A stretch of 64,000 nt of DNA from Prochlorococcus sp. MIT 1307 (GCF_034092395.1 NZ_CP139301.1:744001-808000), one strand, 5' to 3'. Shown: positions 51,703 through 61,893, counted from the stretch's first letter. Notes: generated by a model not told the origin, from the letters alone. Program-made: numbers and translations.

Positions 51703-53037
51703 CTAACTCGCTACCCACTGTTGATAAAGATCGACCACGCTGACGATCAATCCAAAAGCAACAACAGGTGGAGAGACCCACCGAAGCATAAATTTCAGAA
51801 AACGTCTTACTCCTTGAGGAGTCTCACAGCCTGCCAGATCCTCATCAAAGCGTCTAGGAACAACCCATCCAACTAACAGAGATACAAGTAATCCACCAAA
51901 GATTAATAAGATCCCACCAAAAACAGCGTCCATACGCCCTAAAACCTCTAAATCCAGTGCAGATGGAAGGCCCAACAAGAAAATCAAAGCACTAGATACC
52001 CAAACCGCCTGCTTACGACGCCATCCCAGTCGATCAATTAATGAGGCAACTGGGACTTCAAGAAGAGATATAGAAGATGTAATCGCAGCGATATAGGCCA
52101 ATGCAAAAAACAAAACAGCGACTACCCTTCCAGTACCGCCCAATGCGGCAAGACCAGTAGGAAGAGAAATAAATAATGTCCCAACTGTGGAACTACTAAC
52201 AACATCTTGCAACCCAAAACTCATAACAACTGGGAATGTCACCATGCCTGCAAGCAGACCTACCGAAGTATCCATCCCTACTACAGCAACTGCCTCTCGA
52301 GGTAAGTGATTTCGACGATCTAAATATGCAGAATAAGCAAGGATGCAGCCTATCCCTGTACCTATAGAAAAGAATGCCTGCGTAAAGGCGTTGCGAACGG
52401 TAGAGGGGTTAAATAATTGATTGATATCCCACTTCAATAAGAAAGTACGGTAGCCATCCCAAGCTCCTGGAAGAGTGGCAGCCCAACAGGCTAAAACCAA
52501 TAGCAACAAAAAAAGAGCTGGCATACACCAACGAGTCAATCGTTCAATACCGCCTCGAATCCCAGCAGAAACAACAATACCCGTCAGAGCAAGGCTTAGA
52601 AGTTGTCCAAATAAAACGCTATGGCCAGTGCTTACAGACCCAAAGAAAGCCTTAGCCTCCGCCAAATTATTTGGGAGACCAAATAAAAGTGAATGAACAA
52701 ACGTATGGGCTGTCCAACCCATCAAAACCGCATAAAAAGCAAGTATTCCGCAGGATGCAACGACAAATAGCCAACCCATTGGCTGCCAACGATTACCAGC
52801 AGCATGAACAGGTGCATTGATTGGACTTTTACCTGTACTTCTTCCAAGAATCATTTCTGCTACTAATACAGGCAAGCAGACCACTAAAACAATCAAGAAA
52901 TAGAGGAGTAGAAAAGCAGCTCCTCCTCCTTGCGAGGCTCGATAAGCAAAGCCCCACAAATTGCCTAGTCCAACTGCACTCCCAGCTGCAGCAAGCACAA
53001 AGCCAGTGCCTGATCGCCAATGCTCTCGCGCCGCCAT
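51703..53037 (-). CDS. Sodium-dependent transporter, NSS (SNF) family
   Basis: A 444-residue, about 11-12 TM Na+ symporter. It starts REHWRSGTGFVLAAAGSAVGLGNLWGFAYRASQGGGAAFLLLYF, the TM1-TM2 signature with the Na+-binding GSAVGLGN and NxW. Later PINAPVHAAGNRWQPMGW and SIGTGIGCILAYSAYLDRR. NSS carriers import amino acids or amines; the substrate here is unknown. Convergent with cysS. Confidence 0.92.
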   Translation of the reverse strand: MAAREHWRSGTGFVLAAAGSAVGLGNLWGFAYRASQGGGAAFLLLYFLIVLVVCLPVLVAEMILGRSTGKSPINAPVHAAGNRWQPMGWLFVVASCGILAFYAVLMGWTAHTFVHSLLFGLPNNLAEAKAFFGSVSTGHSVLFGQLLSLALTGIVVSAGIRGGIERLTRWCMPALFLLLLVLACWAATLPGAWDGYRTFLLKWDINQLFNPSTVRNAFTQAFFSIGTGIGCILAYSAYLDRRNHLPREAVAVVGMDTSVGLLAGMVTFPVVMSFGLQDVVSSSTVGTLFISLPTGLAALGGTGRVVAVLFFALAYIAAITSSISLLEVPVASLIDRLGWRRKQAVWVSSALIFLLGLPSALDLEVLGRMDAVFGGILLIFGGLLVSLLVGWVVPRRFDEDLAGCETPQGVRRFLKFMLRWVSPPVVAFGLIVSVVDLYQQWVAS

Positions 53038-53133
53038 TACAAAGTCCTCTTTCTTTAGTCCTAAATTAATGGGATAAGAACATGTTGAGAATAAACCGTG
53101 TAATGGGACACTGGTATTAGTTGCTTGAGCATT

Positions 53134-54375
53134 GTGAAAGCCATCAGCGTGCTGGGCTCCACGGGTTCAATAGGCACACAGACTCTTGAAATTATCGAAG
53201 AGTTCCCACAAGAATTCAAAGTCGTTGCTCTAACAGCAGGTCGCAATTTGCCACTGCTTGTCAAACAAATTCAACAGCACAGCCCAGAAGTTGTAGCACT
53301 AGCAGACGAGTCACTACTGCCTGAGCTGGAAAATCAATTAAACGCCCTGCCCTTAGAAGAACGTCCAGAACAACCTCCACAATTGACTGGAGGGGCTGAT
53401 GGCCTAAATACAGCAGCATCATGGGATCATGCAGACCTTGTAGTCACAGGAATAGTTGGATGCGCAGGTCTTCTTCCTACTTTGGCTGCCATCCGATCAG
53501 GTAAAGATCTCGCACTAGCAAACAAAGAAACACTAATCGCGGCAGGACCTGTTGTACTTCCAGAACTAAAAAAAAGTGGGAGTCGTTTGCTACCAGCAGA
53601 TTCTGAGCACTCTGCAATCTTTCAATGCTTGCAAGGAACCCCCTGGGCTGAAACTGCACGCTTATCAACAGGTGTTCCTACTCCTGGACTTCGTAGTATC
53701 CATCTAACCGCCTCAGGTGGAGCCTTCCGCGACTGGAGTACCGAAGAACTTAAGACGGCAACAGTTAGCGATGCAATTAGTCATCCAAACTGGAGCATGG
53801 GCCGAAAAATAACTGTTGATTCAGCAACTTTGATGAATAAAGGACTGGAAGTAATAGAGGCTCATTACTTATTTGGTCTTGACTACGACCACATAGAAAT
53901 TGTTATTCACCCCCAAAGCATCATTCACTCAATGATCGAGCTAACTGATTCTTCAGTTCTTGCGCAACTGGGGTGGCCAGATATGAAACTACCAATCTTG
54001 TATTGCATGAGCTGGCCTAATCGCTTGCAAACTCCATGGCGGCGACTCAATCTCACAGAAATAGGCAAGCTTTCATTCCGCTCTCCTGATACAGAAAAGT
54101 ACCCTTGCATGGAACTTGCTTATGCCGCCGGTCGCTCAGGAGGCACTATGCCTGCCGTACTAAATGCAGCAAATGAAGAAGCTGTTGCTCAATTCCTTGA
54201 AGAAAAAATTCACTTTATAGACATACCAAAAACAATCGAAATTGCTTGTGAAAAGCATAAGAACGAACTAAAAATTGATCCAAGTCTGGACGACATCCTT
54301 ACAATAGACAGCTGGGCTCGCAACTTTGTTAAAGAACAAGTAAAGAAGAATGCTTCTTATATAAATAAATCATAA
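53134..54375 (+). CDS. dxr: 1-deoxy-D-xylulose 5-phosphate reductoisomerase
   Basis: DXR makes 2-C-methyl-D-erythritol 4-phosphate in the non-mevalonate isoprenoid path that feeds carotenoid and phytol synthesis. [18 protein letters not shown] (NADPH site), [31 protein letters not shown] (metal site), [12 protein letters not shown] and [23 protein letters not shown] are all present. Length is normal (413 residues). GTG at 53134 is chosen over TTG 53125 because the family begins right there. Confidence 0.97.
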   Translation: MKAISVLGSTGSIGTQTLEIIEEFPQEFKVVALTAGRNLPLLVKQIQQHSPEVVALADESLLPELENQLNALPLEERPEQPPQLTGGADGLNTAASWDHADLVVTGIVGCAGLLPTLAAIRSGKDLALANKETLIAAGPVVLPELKKSGSRLLPADSEHSAIFQCLQGTPWAETARLSTGVPTPGLRSIHLTASGGAFRDWSTEELKTATVSDAISHPNWSMGRKITVDSATLMNKGLEVIEAHYLFGLDYDHIEIVIHPQSIIHSMIELTDSSVLAQLGWPDMKLPILYCMSWPNRLQTPWRRLNLTEIGKLSFRSPDTEKYPCMELAYAAGRSGGTMPAVLNAANEEAVAQFLEEKIHFIDIPKTIEIACEKHKNELKIDPSLDDILTIDSWARNFVKEQVKKNASYINKS

Positions 54376-54529
54376 GCTCACTTATCAAGTGGAATTGAAT
54401 ACCCTTACATAAGCCATAACAAAACATTTTTTGCGGCAAAATAAGGTTAGAGCAGAAAAGATTTAAAGTAGAAGTTGTCAGTCAATTCTAGCCAAGAGTC
54501 GACAAGAAGTTGACTGCAAAGAGACCTGT

Positions 54530-55654
54530 TCAACTATTAAAATAATATTTAGATAGTTTTAATAGCCATCTTTTAACTAAAAGATCGCCCCAGCAACCTT
54601 TAATACCATGAAAGCCATTATGACCACCATTTTTAGTCAAAACGACTTGAAATCTAGTTAAATTCTTCACAACAATACTTTCTGCAATCTTCTTTGCGCC
54701 CTCTGCAGGGACCCAAGGGTCATCTAAAGCCTGCAAAAAAAGCAAAGGTGGAAGCGCCCTACATTCCTCACAAATTTTCAGCAAAGGAGAAGCTTTTTTG
54801 TAGTAATCATCTACGTCTTTATAACCCCATCGTGGAGCAGTAATTGCAGCGTCAAAAGAACGAATGGTTTTAAGAGCACTATTTTTAGAACTTGTCAAAA
54901 GAAATTCTTTTTCGCAATCATGAACTCCAAATGGATCTGCAAGCGTTTGACGAATAAGCCGCTTCAATAGCCAACGTTGATAAACCCTATTTCGAGGCCG
55001 CTCAATAGATGAACTACAAGCCTGTAAATCTAATGGACTACTAGTGCACACCAAGCCATCCAAAAGAGGTTTATCCTTTTGTTTTACTTGCAGGCAAGCA
55101 TTTAGCAACATTGTTCCTCCCAGAGAGATCCCAGCCCCAAACAAAGGCAGAGAAGGTCTAGGAGAATGAAATTGCTTACTTAAAACATTGCACAGCTCCC
55201 TTGCATAAATAATTACTGGTCCCAAGTCACTATTGCATTCCGCTGCATAGGTTCCGCCTGCAAGATGCCTCCCAGGGTCCGCCCCACGCAGATTCACTCT
55301 CAATACAGCAAAACCTGCATTAAGTAGAGCAAAAGCCATACGCCGCAAACCAAGTCGCCGACTAGAGCCACCTAAGCCATGAAGCAACAAAACAACGCCA
55401 CAAGGCTGGGAAGAGCTAGTAGGTAAATCTAAAAGAATTAATAAGTGTCCTTTGCTAGCACGGCCATTAGGCAGAGATGGCACTTCTATTTGAATTGCCT
55501 TTCCATTCTCATTAGGCAACCCTTCTGAAATAAATGTGTCCCTAAGCGTTTGTAAATCCCCACCTATCCATGGGAATCTTTGCTCAAAAGGTGAGATACC
55601 TAGCTCCTCCTGCAGAAGGAAGAAGGATTCATCCTTTCCTACTTCCAACACCAA
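54530..55654 (-). CDS. YheT-type alpha/beta hydrolase
   Basis: 374 residues. FPWIGGDLQTLRDTF, GVVLLLHGLGGSSRRLGLRRMAFALLNAGFAVLRVNLRGADPG (oxyanion region), SLPLFGAGISLGGTMLLNACL (Ser nucleophile in GISLGG), LFLQALDDPWVPAEGAK (Asp) and KNGGHNGFHG (His). The EMB8/YheT family has predicted esterase activity; the substrate is unknown. Its start overlaps the end of pntB by 26 nt, so the gene is probably at the tail of the pnt operon. Confidence 0.9.
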   Translation of the reverse strand: MVLEVGKDESFFLLQEELGISPFEQRFPWIGGDLQTLRDTFISEGLPNENGKAIQIEVPSLPNGRASKGHLLILLDLPTSSSQPCGVVLLLHGLGGSSRRLGLRRMAFALLNAGFAVLRVNLRGADPGRHLAGGTYAAECNSDLGPVIIYARELCNVLSKQFHSPRPSLPLFGAGISLGGTMLLNACLQVKQKDKPLLDGLVCTSSPLDLQACSSSIERPRNRVYQRWLLKRLIRQTLADPFGVHDCEKEFLLTSSKNSALKTIRSFDAAITAPRWGYKDVDDYYKKASPLLKICEECRALPPLLFLQALDDPWVPAEGAKKIAESIVVKNLTRFQVVLTKNGGHNGFHGIKGCWGDLLVKRWLLKLSKYYFNS

Positions 55655-57062
55655 GCTCCTTTAATTCAACTAACAGATCACCCAGAACTTTCTTGGCATC
55701 TCCAAATACCATTGAAGTATTAGAAAGGTCAAAAAGATCATTCTTTATACCTGAATAGCCAGTGTTCATTCCCCTCTTAACTACAAAAACCGTACGAGCT
55801 TCATAAACATCCAAGACTGGCATTCCATACAAGGGAGAATTTCGATCGTTTTTAGCTTGTGGATTAACAACATCGTTTGCACCAAGTACAAGGACTACAT
55901 CAGTGGCAGGGAACTCAGGATTTACAACATCCAACTCCTTTAGTTGTTCGTATGGAACATCAGCTTCAGCGAGAAGAACATTCATATGTCCAGGCATCCT
56001 CCCAGCAACAGGATGAATGGCGTAGCTGACATCTATTCCACCTGCTTCAAGAACACGAGTAACTTCTCTAAGTGTATGTTGAGCTTGTGCCACAGCAAGC
56101 CCATATCCAGGCACAATGACTACTCTTTCAGCAGCCTCAATGGTGAGCGCACATTCCTCAACACTGCAACTAGTGATATTTATATATTCACTGCCTTTAT
56201 TTGTACTTGCTATTGCACTAGCTCCTAGTGCTCCACCAAACAAAACTGATAGCAACGATCTATTCATTCCATTACACATAACTTGAGTGAGAATCAAGCC
56301 AGCAGCTCCAACCATCGCTCCTGCCACAATTAACAATTGACTTTGAACAACGAAGCCAGCCGCTGCTGCTGCAACACCTGAATAGCTATTAAGCAATGAA
56401 ATAACTACTGGCATATCAGCTCCTCCAATGGGGAGTGTTACTCCAATTCCGAGCAATGCAGAACCTATTACAAGCAACCAAAGACCACTGCTTCCACCGA
56501 AAGAAAGCTCAATAGCCCCAACCAAAGACAAAGCCGCAAAAGAAATATTAACAACGTGTCGCAACTTGCTTTGAGTCCATACAGGAGTAGAAAGCCATCC
56601 CTGCAATTTCGCCATAGCAACTATCGAGCCGCTAAACGTAATAGCACCCACAAAAACAGAAGTAACTATAGATAGATTCCCTACTAGCCCCAAATTTCCA
56701 CCACCAAGAAAAAGAATTACACCTATTGCTACAAGCAATGAAGACATACCTCCACACCCATTAAATAAAGCCACTGTCTCTGGCATCGCTGTCATGGGGA
56801 CTTTCTGGGCAATCACCATCCCCAAAGAGCCTCCAATCACAACTCCAAGAGTTATCCATATCCACGAATTTAAAGAGATACCGCTACTACTCCCACCAAG
56901 AAAATCAACCAGAACTCCTACTACAGCAAGACTCATTGCTATAGCAGCAAGTCGATTTGCCTCACGAGCAGAACGGACCTTTGCCAGGCCCTTAATACCT
57001 AGCGCTAACAGTAAAACTGCAAGTAGATCAATCGAGTACTTGAGGATTGCAGAATTAATCAT
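55629..57062 (-). CDS. pntB: NAD(P) transhydrogenase subunit beta
   Basis: 477 residues. Many TM helices in the N-terminal half (proton channel part), then the NADP-binding domain with VIVPGYGLAVAQAQHTLREV, HPVAGRMPGHMNVLLAEADVPYE and VLVLGANDVVNPQAKND. It couples proton influx to hydride transfer from NADH to NADP+. Its ATG overlaps the stop of pntA2 by 1 nt, so the three pnt genes are translated as one operon. Confidence 0.96.
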   Translation of the reverse strand: MINSAILKYSIDLLAVLLLALGIKGLAKVRSAREANRLAAIAMSLAVVGVLVDFLGGSSSGISLNSWIWITLGVVIGGSLGMVIAQKVPMTAMPETVALFNGCGGMSSLLVAIGVILFLGGGNLGLVGNLSIVTSVFVGAITFSGSIVAMAKLQGWLSTPVWTQSKLRHVVNISFAALSLVGAIELSFGGSSGLWLLVIGSALLGIGVTLPIGGADMPVVISLLNSYSGVAAAAAGFVVQSQLLIVAGAMVGAAGLILTQVMCNGMNRSLLSVLFGGALGASAIASTNKGSEYINITSCSVEECALTIEAAERVVIVPGYGLAVAQAQHTLREVTRVLEAGGIDVSYAIHPVAGRMPGHMNVLLAEADVPYEQLKELDVVNPEFPATDVVLVLGANDVVNPQAKNDRNSPLYGMPVLDVYEARTVFVVKRGMNTGYSGIKNDLFDLSNTSMVFGDAKKVLGDLLVELKELGVGSRKG

Positions 57063-57370
57063 CAGCGATTGTCCTTTCTATGAATGGGCTTTCGACTAAA
57101 CATTGCAAGCATTCTGTCTGTCACTAAGAAGCCACCTATGACATTGAATAAGGCAAAGCCAAGAGATATCGAGCCCAAAATCAAAAGTGGTGTTTTATCC
57201 CCCGCCTGAATAATCACACTGAGTGCAGCAAGCATGGTGATTCCTGAAATAGCATTTGCACCACTCATTAAGGGAGTATGCAAAGTCGGGGGGACTTTGC
57301 CGATGAGCTCCAGGCCAAGCAAACTTCCCAACAAAAGAACCCACAAGGCCTCAGAATGCGAAAACTCCAT
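57062..57370 (-). CDS. pntA2: NAD(P) transhydrogenase subunit alpha part 2
   Basis: The 102-residue protein with three TM helices (ALWVLLLGSLLGLELIG, ISGITMLAALSVII and LILGSISLGFALFNVIGGFLVTDRML) is the membrane part of the alpha subunit, encoded separately as usual in cyanobacteria. It includes PPTLHTPLMSGANAISGI, conserved in the family. Overlapping stops and starts link it to both neighbours. Confidence 0.96.
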   Translation of the reverse strand: MEFSHSEALWVLLLGSLLGLELIGKVPPTLHTPLMSGANAISGITMLAALSVIIQAGDKTPLLILGSISLGFALFNVIGGFLVTDRMLAMFSRKPIHRKDNR

Positions 57371-58512
57371 TAGTTAGACCCTCCTTCTTTAAATACATCT
57401 GGACAGCGAATTTCACCTTCATGGCTAATCAAACATCCTGCTATTAGCTCATCCTCAAGATTAAGATTCAGTTCGCCATTTTTGAGAAAAGGCGCTAGAA
57501 GAGCAAGCAAGTTACGAGAATATAAAGAACTTGCATGGTTGGAAACACTACAAGGCAAAGCTGAAGCACCTATAAGCTTGACGCCCTTTCTCACAACAGT
57601 TTCATCCTTTTTGGTTTCAGCACAATTTCCACCTTGCTCTATAGCTAGGTCAACAACTACAGATCCTTGTCGCATTCGATCAAGCATCTCTTCACTAATT
57701 AATCTTGGTGCTTTTTTTCCAGGAACTTGGGCTGTACATATCGCCACATCTGCCTCAGACAAATGATCTGAAAGTTGCTTACGTTGTGCAGCAAGGAAGG
57801 ACTCTGAGGATTGTTTTGCATATCCGCCTAATTCATCAGGCTTTTCATCCATTTCAGGCGGATCAATAAACCTTGCTCCTAGAGATTCCACTTGCTCTTT
57901 TACTGCTGGTCGAATATCACTGACAAAAACAACAGCACCAAGTCGTTTTGCCGTTGCCACTGCCTGTAGACCCGCCACGCCAGCTCCAAGTACTACCACT
58001 TTTGCTGGCTGTACCGTACCTGCAGCTGTCATCAGCATAGGAAAATAACGGTCCAAAGCACCTGCAGCTAATAGGACAGACTTATATCCAGCAACATTTG
58101 CTTGAGAAGAGAGTACATCAGCAGACTGCGCGCGACTAATTCTAGGTAAAAGCTCCATTGCCAAAGCAGAAAGCCTTCCTGCAACAAGTGAATTAGCAAG
58201 TGATTCATTCCTATAAGGCGCCAACAATCCAACAATCAGAGCTCTATCCTTCAATCTTTTCAAAGAGTCTTTCAAGGGAGCTTGTACACAAAGAACCACA
58301 TCAGCCTTACTCCAAATATCTAAATCTCCAGGAGATATAACTTCAGTTCCAATGTTTTTATATGCATCATCTAAAAACCCCGCTAATTTTCCAGCACCTT
58401 GTTCTAGGAATACTTCGCAACCTAAAGAAATAAACTTCTTTACTGTTTCAGGTGAAGCAGCAACCCTTGTTTCTCCAGGTGCAGATTCAATTGGGATTAG
58501 AAATCTTGGCAA
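57370..58512 (-). CDS. pntA1: NAD(P) transhydrogenase subunit alpha part 1
   Basis: 380 residues. RFLIPIESAPGETRVAASPETVKKF, the NAD domain VVVLGAGVAGLQAVATAKRLGAVVFVSDIR, and GSVVVDLAIEQGGNCAET are the alanine-dehydrogenase/PntA motifs. Stop overlaps the pntA2 start (TAATG). First gene of the operon. Confidence 0.97.
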   Translation of the reverse strand: MPRFLIPIESAPGETRVAASPETVKKFISLGCEVFLEQGAGKLAGFLDDAYKNIGTEVISPGDLDIWSKADVVLCVQAPLKDSLKRLKDRALIVGLLAPYRNESLANSLVAGRLSALAMELLPRISRAQSADVLSSQANVAGYKSVLLAAGALDRYFPMLMTAAGTVQPAKVVVLGAGVAGLQAVATAKRLGAVVFVSDIRPAVKEQVESLGARFIDPPEMDEKPDELGGYAKQSSESFLAAQRKQLSDHLSEADVAICTAQVPGKKAPRLISEEMLDRMRQGSVVVDLAIEQGGNCAETKKDETVVRKGVKLIGASALPCSVSNHASSLYSRNLLALLAPFLKNGELNLNLEDELIAGCLISHEGEIRCPDVFKEGGSN

Positions 58513-58682
58513 GATTTGTCAAAGCTCTATAAATCCGAGGTTACGGGGTCAAGGAGCCATCTTCAGCATCTTCCAGGAGAAAGTCTTTCTATGCTGATGT
58601 GCTGATCTTTCACTAATCATCTGCTGATGATTTAGATAATCAGAGCTATTAATGAGGTAAGAATTCAAAATGACGACACTAA

Positions 58683-59261
58683 ATGAGTCTTTCTGCAATC
58701 GAATGCCCTGATGGTGTTTGCCATAGCCATCATGGTGGCCATGCTGTTCCAAGGACAGCTATGCAGAAAAACCTACAAGGCCACGGTCGGGAATGGTGTG
58801 AGCGATTAGCCGAAAGAATTTACGAAATGTCAGTTGATACCTATGCTCAGACAGTAATGCCAAGCCTTCATTCTTCAGGGTGGCAGCGTCGTCATCTGGA
58901 CTGGGAATTCAAACTTGCAAAGCAGGAGTCAGAACCAGACGAAGCACTAGTTGAAGGAATAATCAATGCAACTGAAAGCTTCTTACGCAGTAGCGAAGTT
59001 CACAAACTATTTATTCAAGAATTAGTTCAAGGAACATTTGCGGAAGCTTCCGAAGACACACTTCGAGCAAGCGCTGTTCGGAAAATAATTAACAATGAAG
59101 TAATGGCCATGATCCAAGAGCGTAAAGAGGATCTCCTAAACCGTCTTGCAAAGGAGCTGCTAACTGATGCAAAGGGAGACTTTGAAGTGGCTCGAACTGC
59201 AGCAGGGGAAGGGCTTGAGGAAGTTGAGCGACTGCTTGTCAATCATAAAGAGGCCGTTTGA
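58683..59261 (+). CDS. Conserved hypothetical protein, His-rich N-terminus
   Basis: The 192-residue protein has an N-terminal CPDGVCHSHHGGHAVPRTAM, rich in Cys and His as in small metal-binding segments. The rest is helical and charged (WCERLAERIYEMSVDTYAQTVMP, then TESFLRSSEVHKLFIQELVQG). It is the first gene of a plus-strand group, divergent from pntA1. No family name is known to me. The His/Cys segment may bind metal (inference). Confidence 0.8.
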   Translation: MSLSAIECPDGVCHSHHGGHAVPRTAMQKNLQGHGREWCERLAERIYEMSVDTYAQTVMPSLHSSGWQRRHLDWEFKLAKQESEPDEALVEGIINATESFLRSSEVHKLFIQELVQGTFAEASEDTLRASAVRKIINNEVMAMIQERKEDLLNRLAKELLTDAKGDFEVARTAAGEGLEEVERLLVNHKEAV

Positions 59262-59641
59262 CTTCAAGAAGTCAGTTCAACTAAATATCTAATATGCACA
59301 TCAATGCACTATTAGTTACCCCTAAATAACAAATTAATTCAATTATAATTTCTTGAAATTTTAGCTAAAATTGATTTCTAGAGGAATATATATATATGGC
59401 ATACTTCTCTAATTCAAAGGTTGTTAATCCTAAATGGAATCAAAAGTAAGAAGATAAATATGCCAAAAGCAAAAAGAGTTGTTAGAAAGGCATAAATTCC
59501 TTCTTATCGACCATCTCGATACTCTCTTATGATCTTCAAAGAGATCTAAAAAAAACAAACGTTCGCCCACGTATTTGGCAAACTCAACTAATACAGCTGT
59601 TACGTCGACGAATTAAGCACAACACTGTTAACAGCAGGGAT
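59262..59641. other. Region before the helicase, including an unstarted coding stretch
   Basis: From 59486 the helicase frame is open and protein-like (RPRIWQTQLIQLLRRRIKH) but has no ATG, GTG or TTG before 59642. Two micro-frames, one of 17 codons (MAYFSNSKVVNPKWNQK) and one of 11 codons (MPKAKRVVRKA), lie just upstream in other registers. Confidence 0.55.
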
Positions 59642-60955
59642 GTGCTAGTTCATGCTGGACCAGGAGCAGGGAAAACCCTAGGAGCTCTGCTTAGCTTTAA
59701 AGCATTACAAAAAGAAGGTTTACTAAAAAACTTCGTTGTCTTCTGCCACCGGAACTCAATTGCCTTCCAGTGGCAGAAATCCTCTGAAATGCTAGGGCTC
59801 AAAGTACAAGATCTAGGAATCCACCCAACACAAGAAGAGATCCAGAAGCACTGTGATGGATGGATATATACATATCAAGGAGCCACGAAGAGATTGCAAA
59901 AAACAAAGGAGCCTTTGGAAATTTTTCTCAAGAAGAATCTTTTAGCCATTGCTGATGAAGCCCATCATTTAGGAGTCAATCCTGACGAACCAGAAGAAGC
60001 TGTATGGGGGAGAACCTTTTTAGAACTAACTAAAAACAGCAATCTTCGTCTAGGTCTTACTGGAACGCCTTTCAGAGCAGATAATCTTGCCTTTTGTTCT
60101 GCTCGAAAGGTTCTTGTTCATTCAAAGGGGGAACTTATAGAGCAAATCAACCCTGATTTATGCGTGGAGTCTCGTGAACTCATCTCTGCAGGAGATGTCC
60201 GACCACTTGAGTTTCATTTTCAAGACGGCTGGGTAGAACATAGCCACGAAGGGCAGCCAGATCGAGAAGTATCTCCCTTATCAACCGAACAAAGAGAGAC
60301 CTGGCGAGCACGCAACCTTAGACGAGCAATAAGCTTGTCAGATAAAAGCAGCATTGGCGTTCAAGTACTTCTTAAAGCCCAAGAGAAATTAATAAAGATT
60401 CGTTCTGAACATGAAAATGCAGCAGGACTTGTAATTGCAAAAGATATCGAACATGCAAAGAGCATTAGTAATCTTCTTAAAGAAAATGGTCATAGCGTAG
60501 AACTAGTGCATTCTCAAGACAAAGAGGCTAGTTGTCGGCTATCAGCATTTAAAGAAGGCAAAGCTAAATGGCTAGTAAGTGTGGACATGTGCTCAGAAGG
60601 CTTTGATGCTCCAAGGCTGCGTGTAGTTGCTTATCTGACAACTGTCGTGACAAAAAGCAGATTCTTACAAGGAATTACACGTGCCGTACGCATGTCCTCA
60701 GCGAGAGCCTCGTTAGAGGCGATACCTCGAAACCCATCTCATGTTTTTGCCCCAGCCGACCCGCTACTGATGTCATACGCACGCAGTTGGTCCGAAGCAA
60801 AACCATACCTAATTAAAGGGAATCAATCTGTCAGCCAAATTGGAGGCTCTTCATCGTCACCTAAAGGCCCTATTTTGCCAATGGAAGCAGTAGGAGATGG
60901 TGCAGGGGAAATAATCAAAATGCAGACTGCGGAATTACCACAATTCTTGAAGTGA
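59642..60955 (+). CDS. Superfamily-II DEAD/DEAH-type helicase
   Basis: 437 residues from the GTG. Motif I HAGPGAGKTLGALL, motif Ia-like VFCHRNSIAFQWQ, motif II ADEAHH, motif III LGLTGTPFRADN, motif V VSVDMCSEGFDAPRLRVVAYL and motif VI QGITRAVRM are all present. This is the family's DNA- or RNA-helicase/translocase layout, with an AEEA-rich middle. The part before motif I is cut off by this start (see the open frame from 59486). Activity of a protein without it is uncertain. Confidence 0.85.
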   Translation: MLVHAGPGAGKTLGALLSFKALQKEGLLKNFVVFCHRNSIAFQWQKSSEMLGLKVQDLGIHPTQEEIQKHCDGWIYTYQGATKRLQKTKEPLEIFLKKNLLAIADEAHHLGVNPDEPEEAVWGRTFLELTKNSNLRLGLTGTPFRADNLAFCSARKVLVHSKGELIEQINPDLCVESRELISAGDVRPLEFHFQDGWVEHSHEGQPDREVSPLSTEQRETWRARNLRRAISLSDKSSIGVQVLLKAQEKLIKIRSEHENAAGLVIAKDIEHAKSISNLLKENGHSVELVHSQDKEASCRLSAFKEGKAKWLVSVDMCSEGFDAPRLRVVAYLTTVVTKSRFLQGITRAVRMSSARASLEAIPRNPSHVFAPADPLLMSYARSWSEAKPYLIKGNQSVSQIGGSSSSPKGPILPMEAVGDGAGEIIKMQTAELPQFLK

Positions 60956-61047
60956 TAAGTCTTTTTGTATAGAAGATTTTGTTTTTCAACATGAAAGACA
61001 AGTGTTAGCTCCATCAACATGTAATTTGGCCCGATCGGGGACAAATC

Positions 61048-61293
61048 ATGCATGCATCGCTACAACGACGTATCAGTGTTGCCAACTGTTGGGCTTCTAC
61101 CAGGGTTGCAGTTCTAGACAGCCTTGAGCGCTATGAAGACAGTTACGCCATTACCCAAGAATTTAGGGAATGGATTACTTGCATTGCCGAGCATCCAGAA
61201 CATTTAGAGGACTCAGTTCTCAAGGTTCCACAAACTCTGAGTACATACCTTAAAGAAGAAAAAGCCGACCAAGACGAAATGCTCGAAATCTAA
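61048..61293 (+). CDS. Conserved small hypothetical protein
   Basis: 81 residues starting at ATG 61048. Helical and acidic towards the end (DSYAITQEFREWITCIAEHPEHLED and LSTYLKEEKADQDEMLEI). It lies 92 nt after the helicase gene, same strand, so may be co-transcribed. No family recognised. Confidence 0.6.
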   Translation: MHASLQRRISVANCWASTRVAVLDSLERYEDSYAITQEFREWITCIAEHPEHLEDSVLKVPQTLSTYLKEEKADQDEMLEI

Positions 61294-61623
61294 AGAAAAT
61301 ATAAAATTTTTACCTTGTTGATTGATTCTTTTGTTGAGATTGTTTTGTGATTTTGCTTTGATGATTATTCTTTAAGTTACAAAGTCCCCCTATTAGGCTC
61401 AAGTGCAAATTATTGATTAAAAAAATCAGCCATAAAGCTGTAATTCAAAAACTTGCCTTTCGAAGCCCTATATGTCATTAAAACCGATCCAAATGAAAGG
61501 AATCAATTGGCAAGCCAAACATCTACCTCAAAAAGTATGAAGCCTAAGAAAATTTCTAGCATCTAAATATCTACCATCTGGCAAAAAAACTTTCAAAACT
61601 GAAGAGCTTGGCAGATAATTGCC
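61294..61623. other. Intergenic region
   Basis: No gene seen. T-rich just after the upstream gene. No strong hairpin recognised. Confidence 0.4.
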
Positions 61624-61893
61624 TTACCTCCGCCTAGGACCACCAGGACGATTCCCACCAGGCCTACCTCCAGGGGATCCAGCATTTCTTTCCCTGTAAG
61701 TAATTCTCCCTCTAGTTAGATCATAAGGACTAATTTCAACAAGTACCTTGTCTCCTGCAAGTAGTTTGATCCTAAATTTGGTGAGCTTGCCAGCAGCCCT
61801 ACATAGGCACTGATGGCCAGCTGGCTGCTCAAGAGTGACCAAATAAAAACCGTTGCCTTGCTCCTTCTCTATTACGCCCGATGTTTCAATCAT
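61624..61893 (-). CDS. infA: IF-1-like protein with glycine/arginine-rich tail
   Basis: 89 residues from ATG 61893. The S1-type OB domain is IF-1-like: SGVIEKEQGNGFYLVTLEQPAGHQ, KFRIKLLAGDKVLVEISPYDLTRGRITYR. The ending ERNAGSPGGRPGGNRPGGPRRR replaces the normal short IF-1 end with an RGG/PGG-rich tail. The AGH and CLCRAAGKL segment differs from the usual LAHISGKMR. A separate canonical infA in the ribosomal protein operon is expected, which would make this a paralog (inference). Start fixed by homology, since the open frame upstream is not needed. Confidence 0.85.
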   Translation of the reverse strand: MIETSGVIEKEQGNGFYLVTLEQPAGHQCLCRAAGKLTKFRIKLLAGDKVLVEISPYDLTRGRITYRERNAGSPGGRPGGNRPGGPRRR

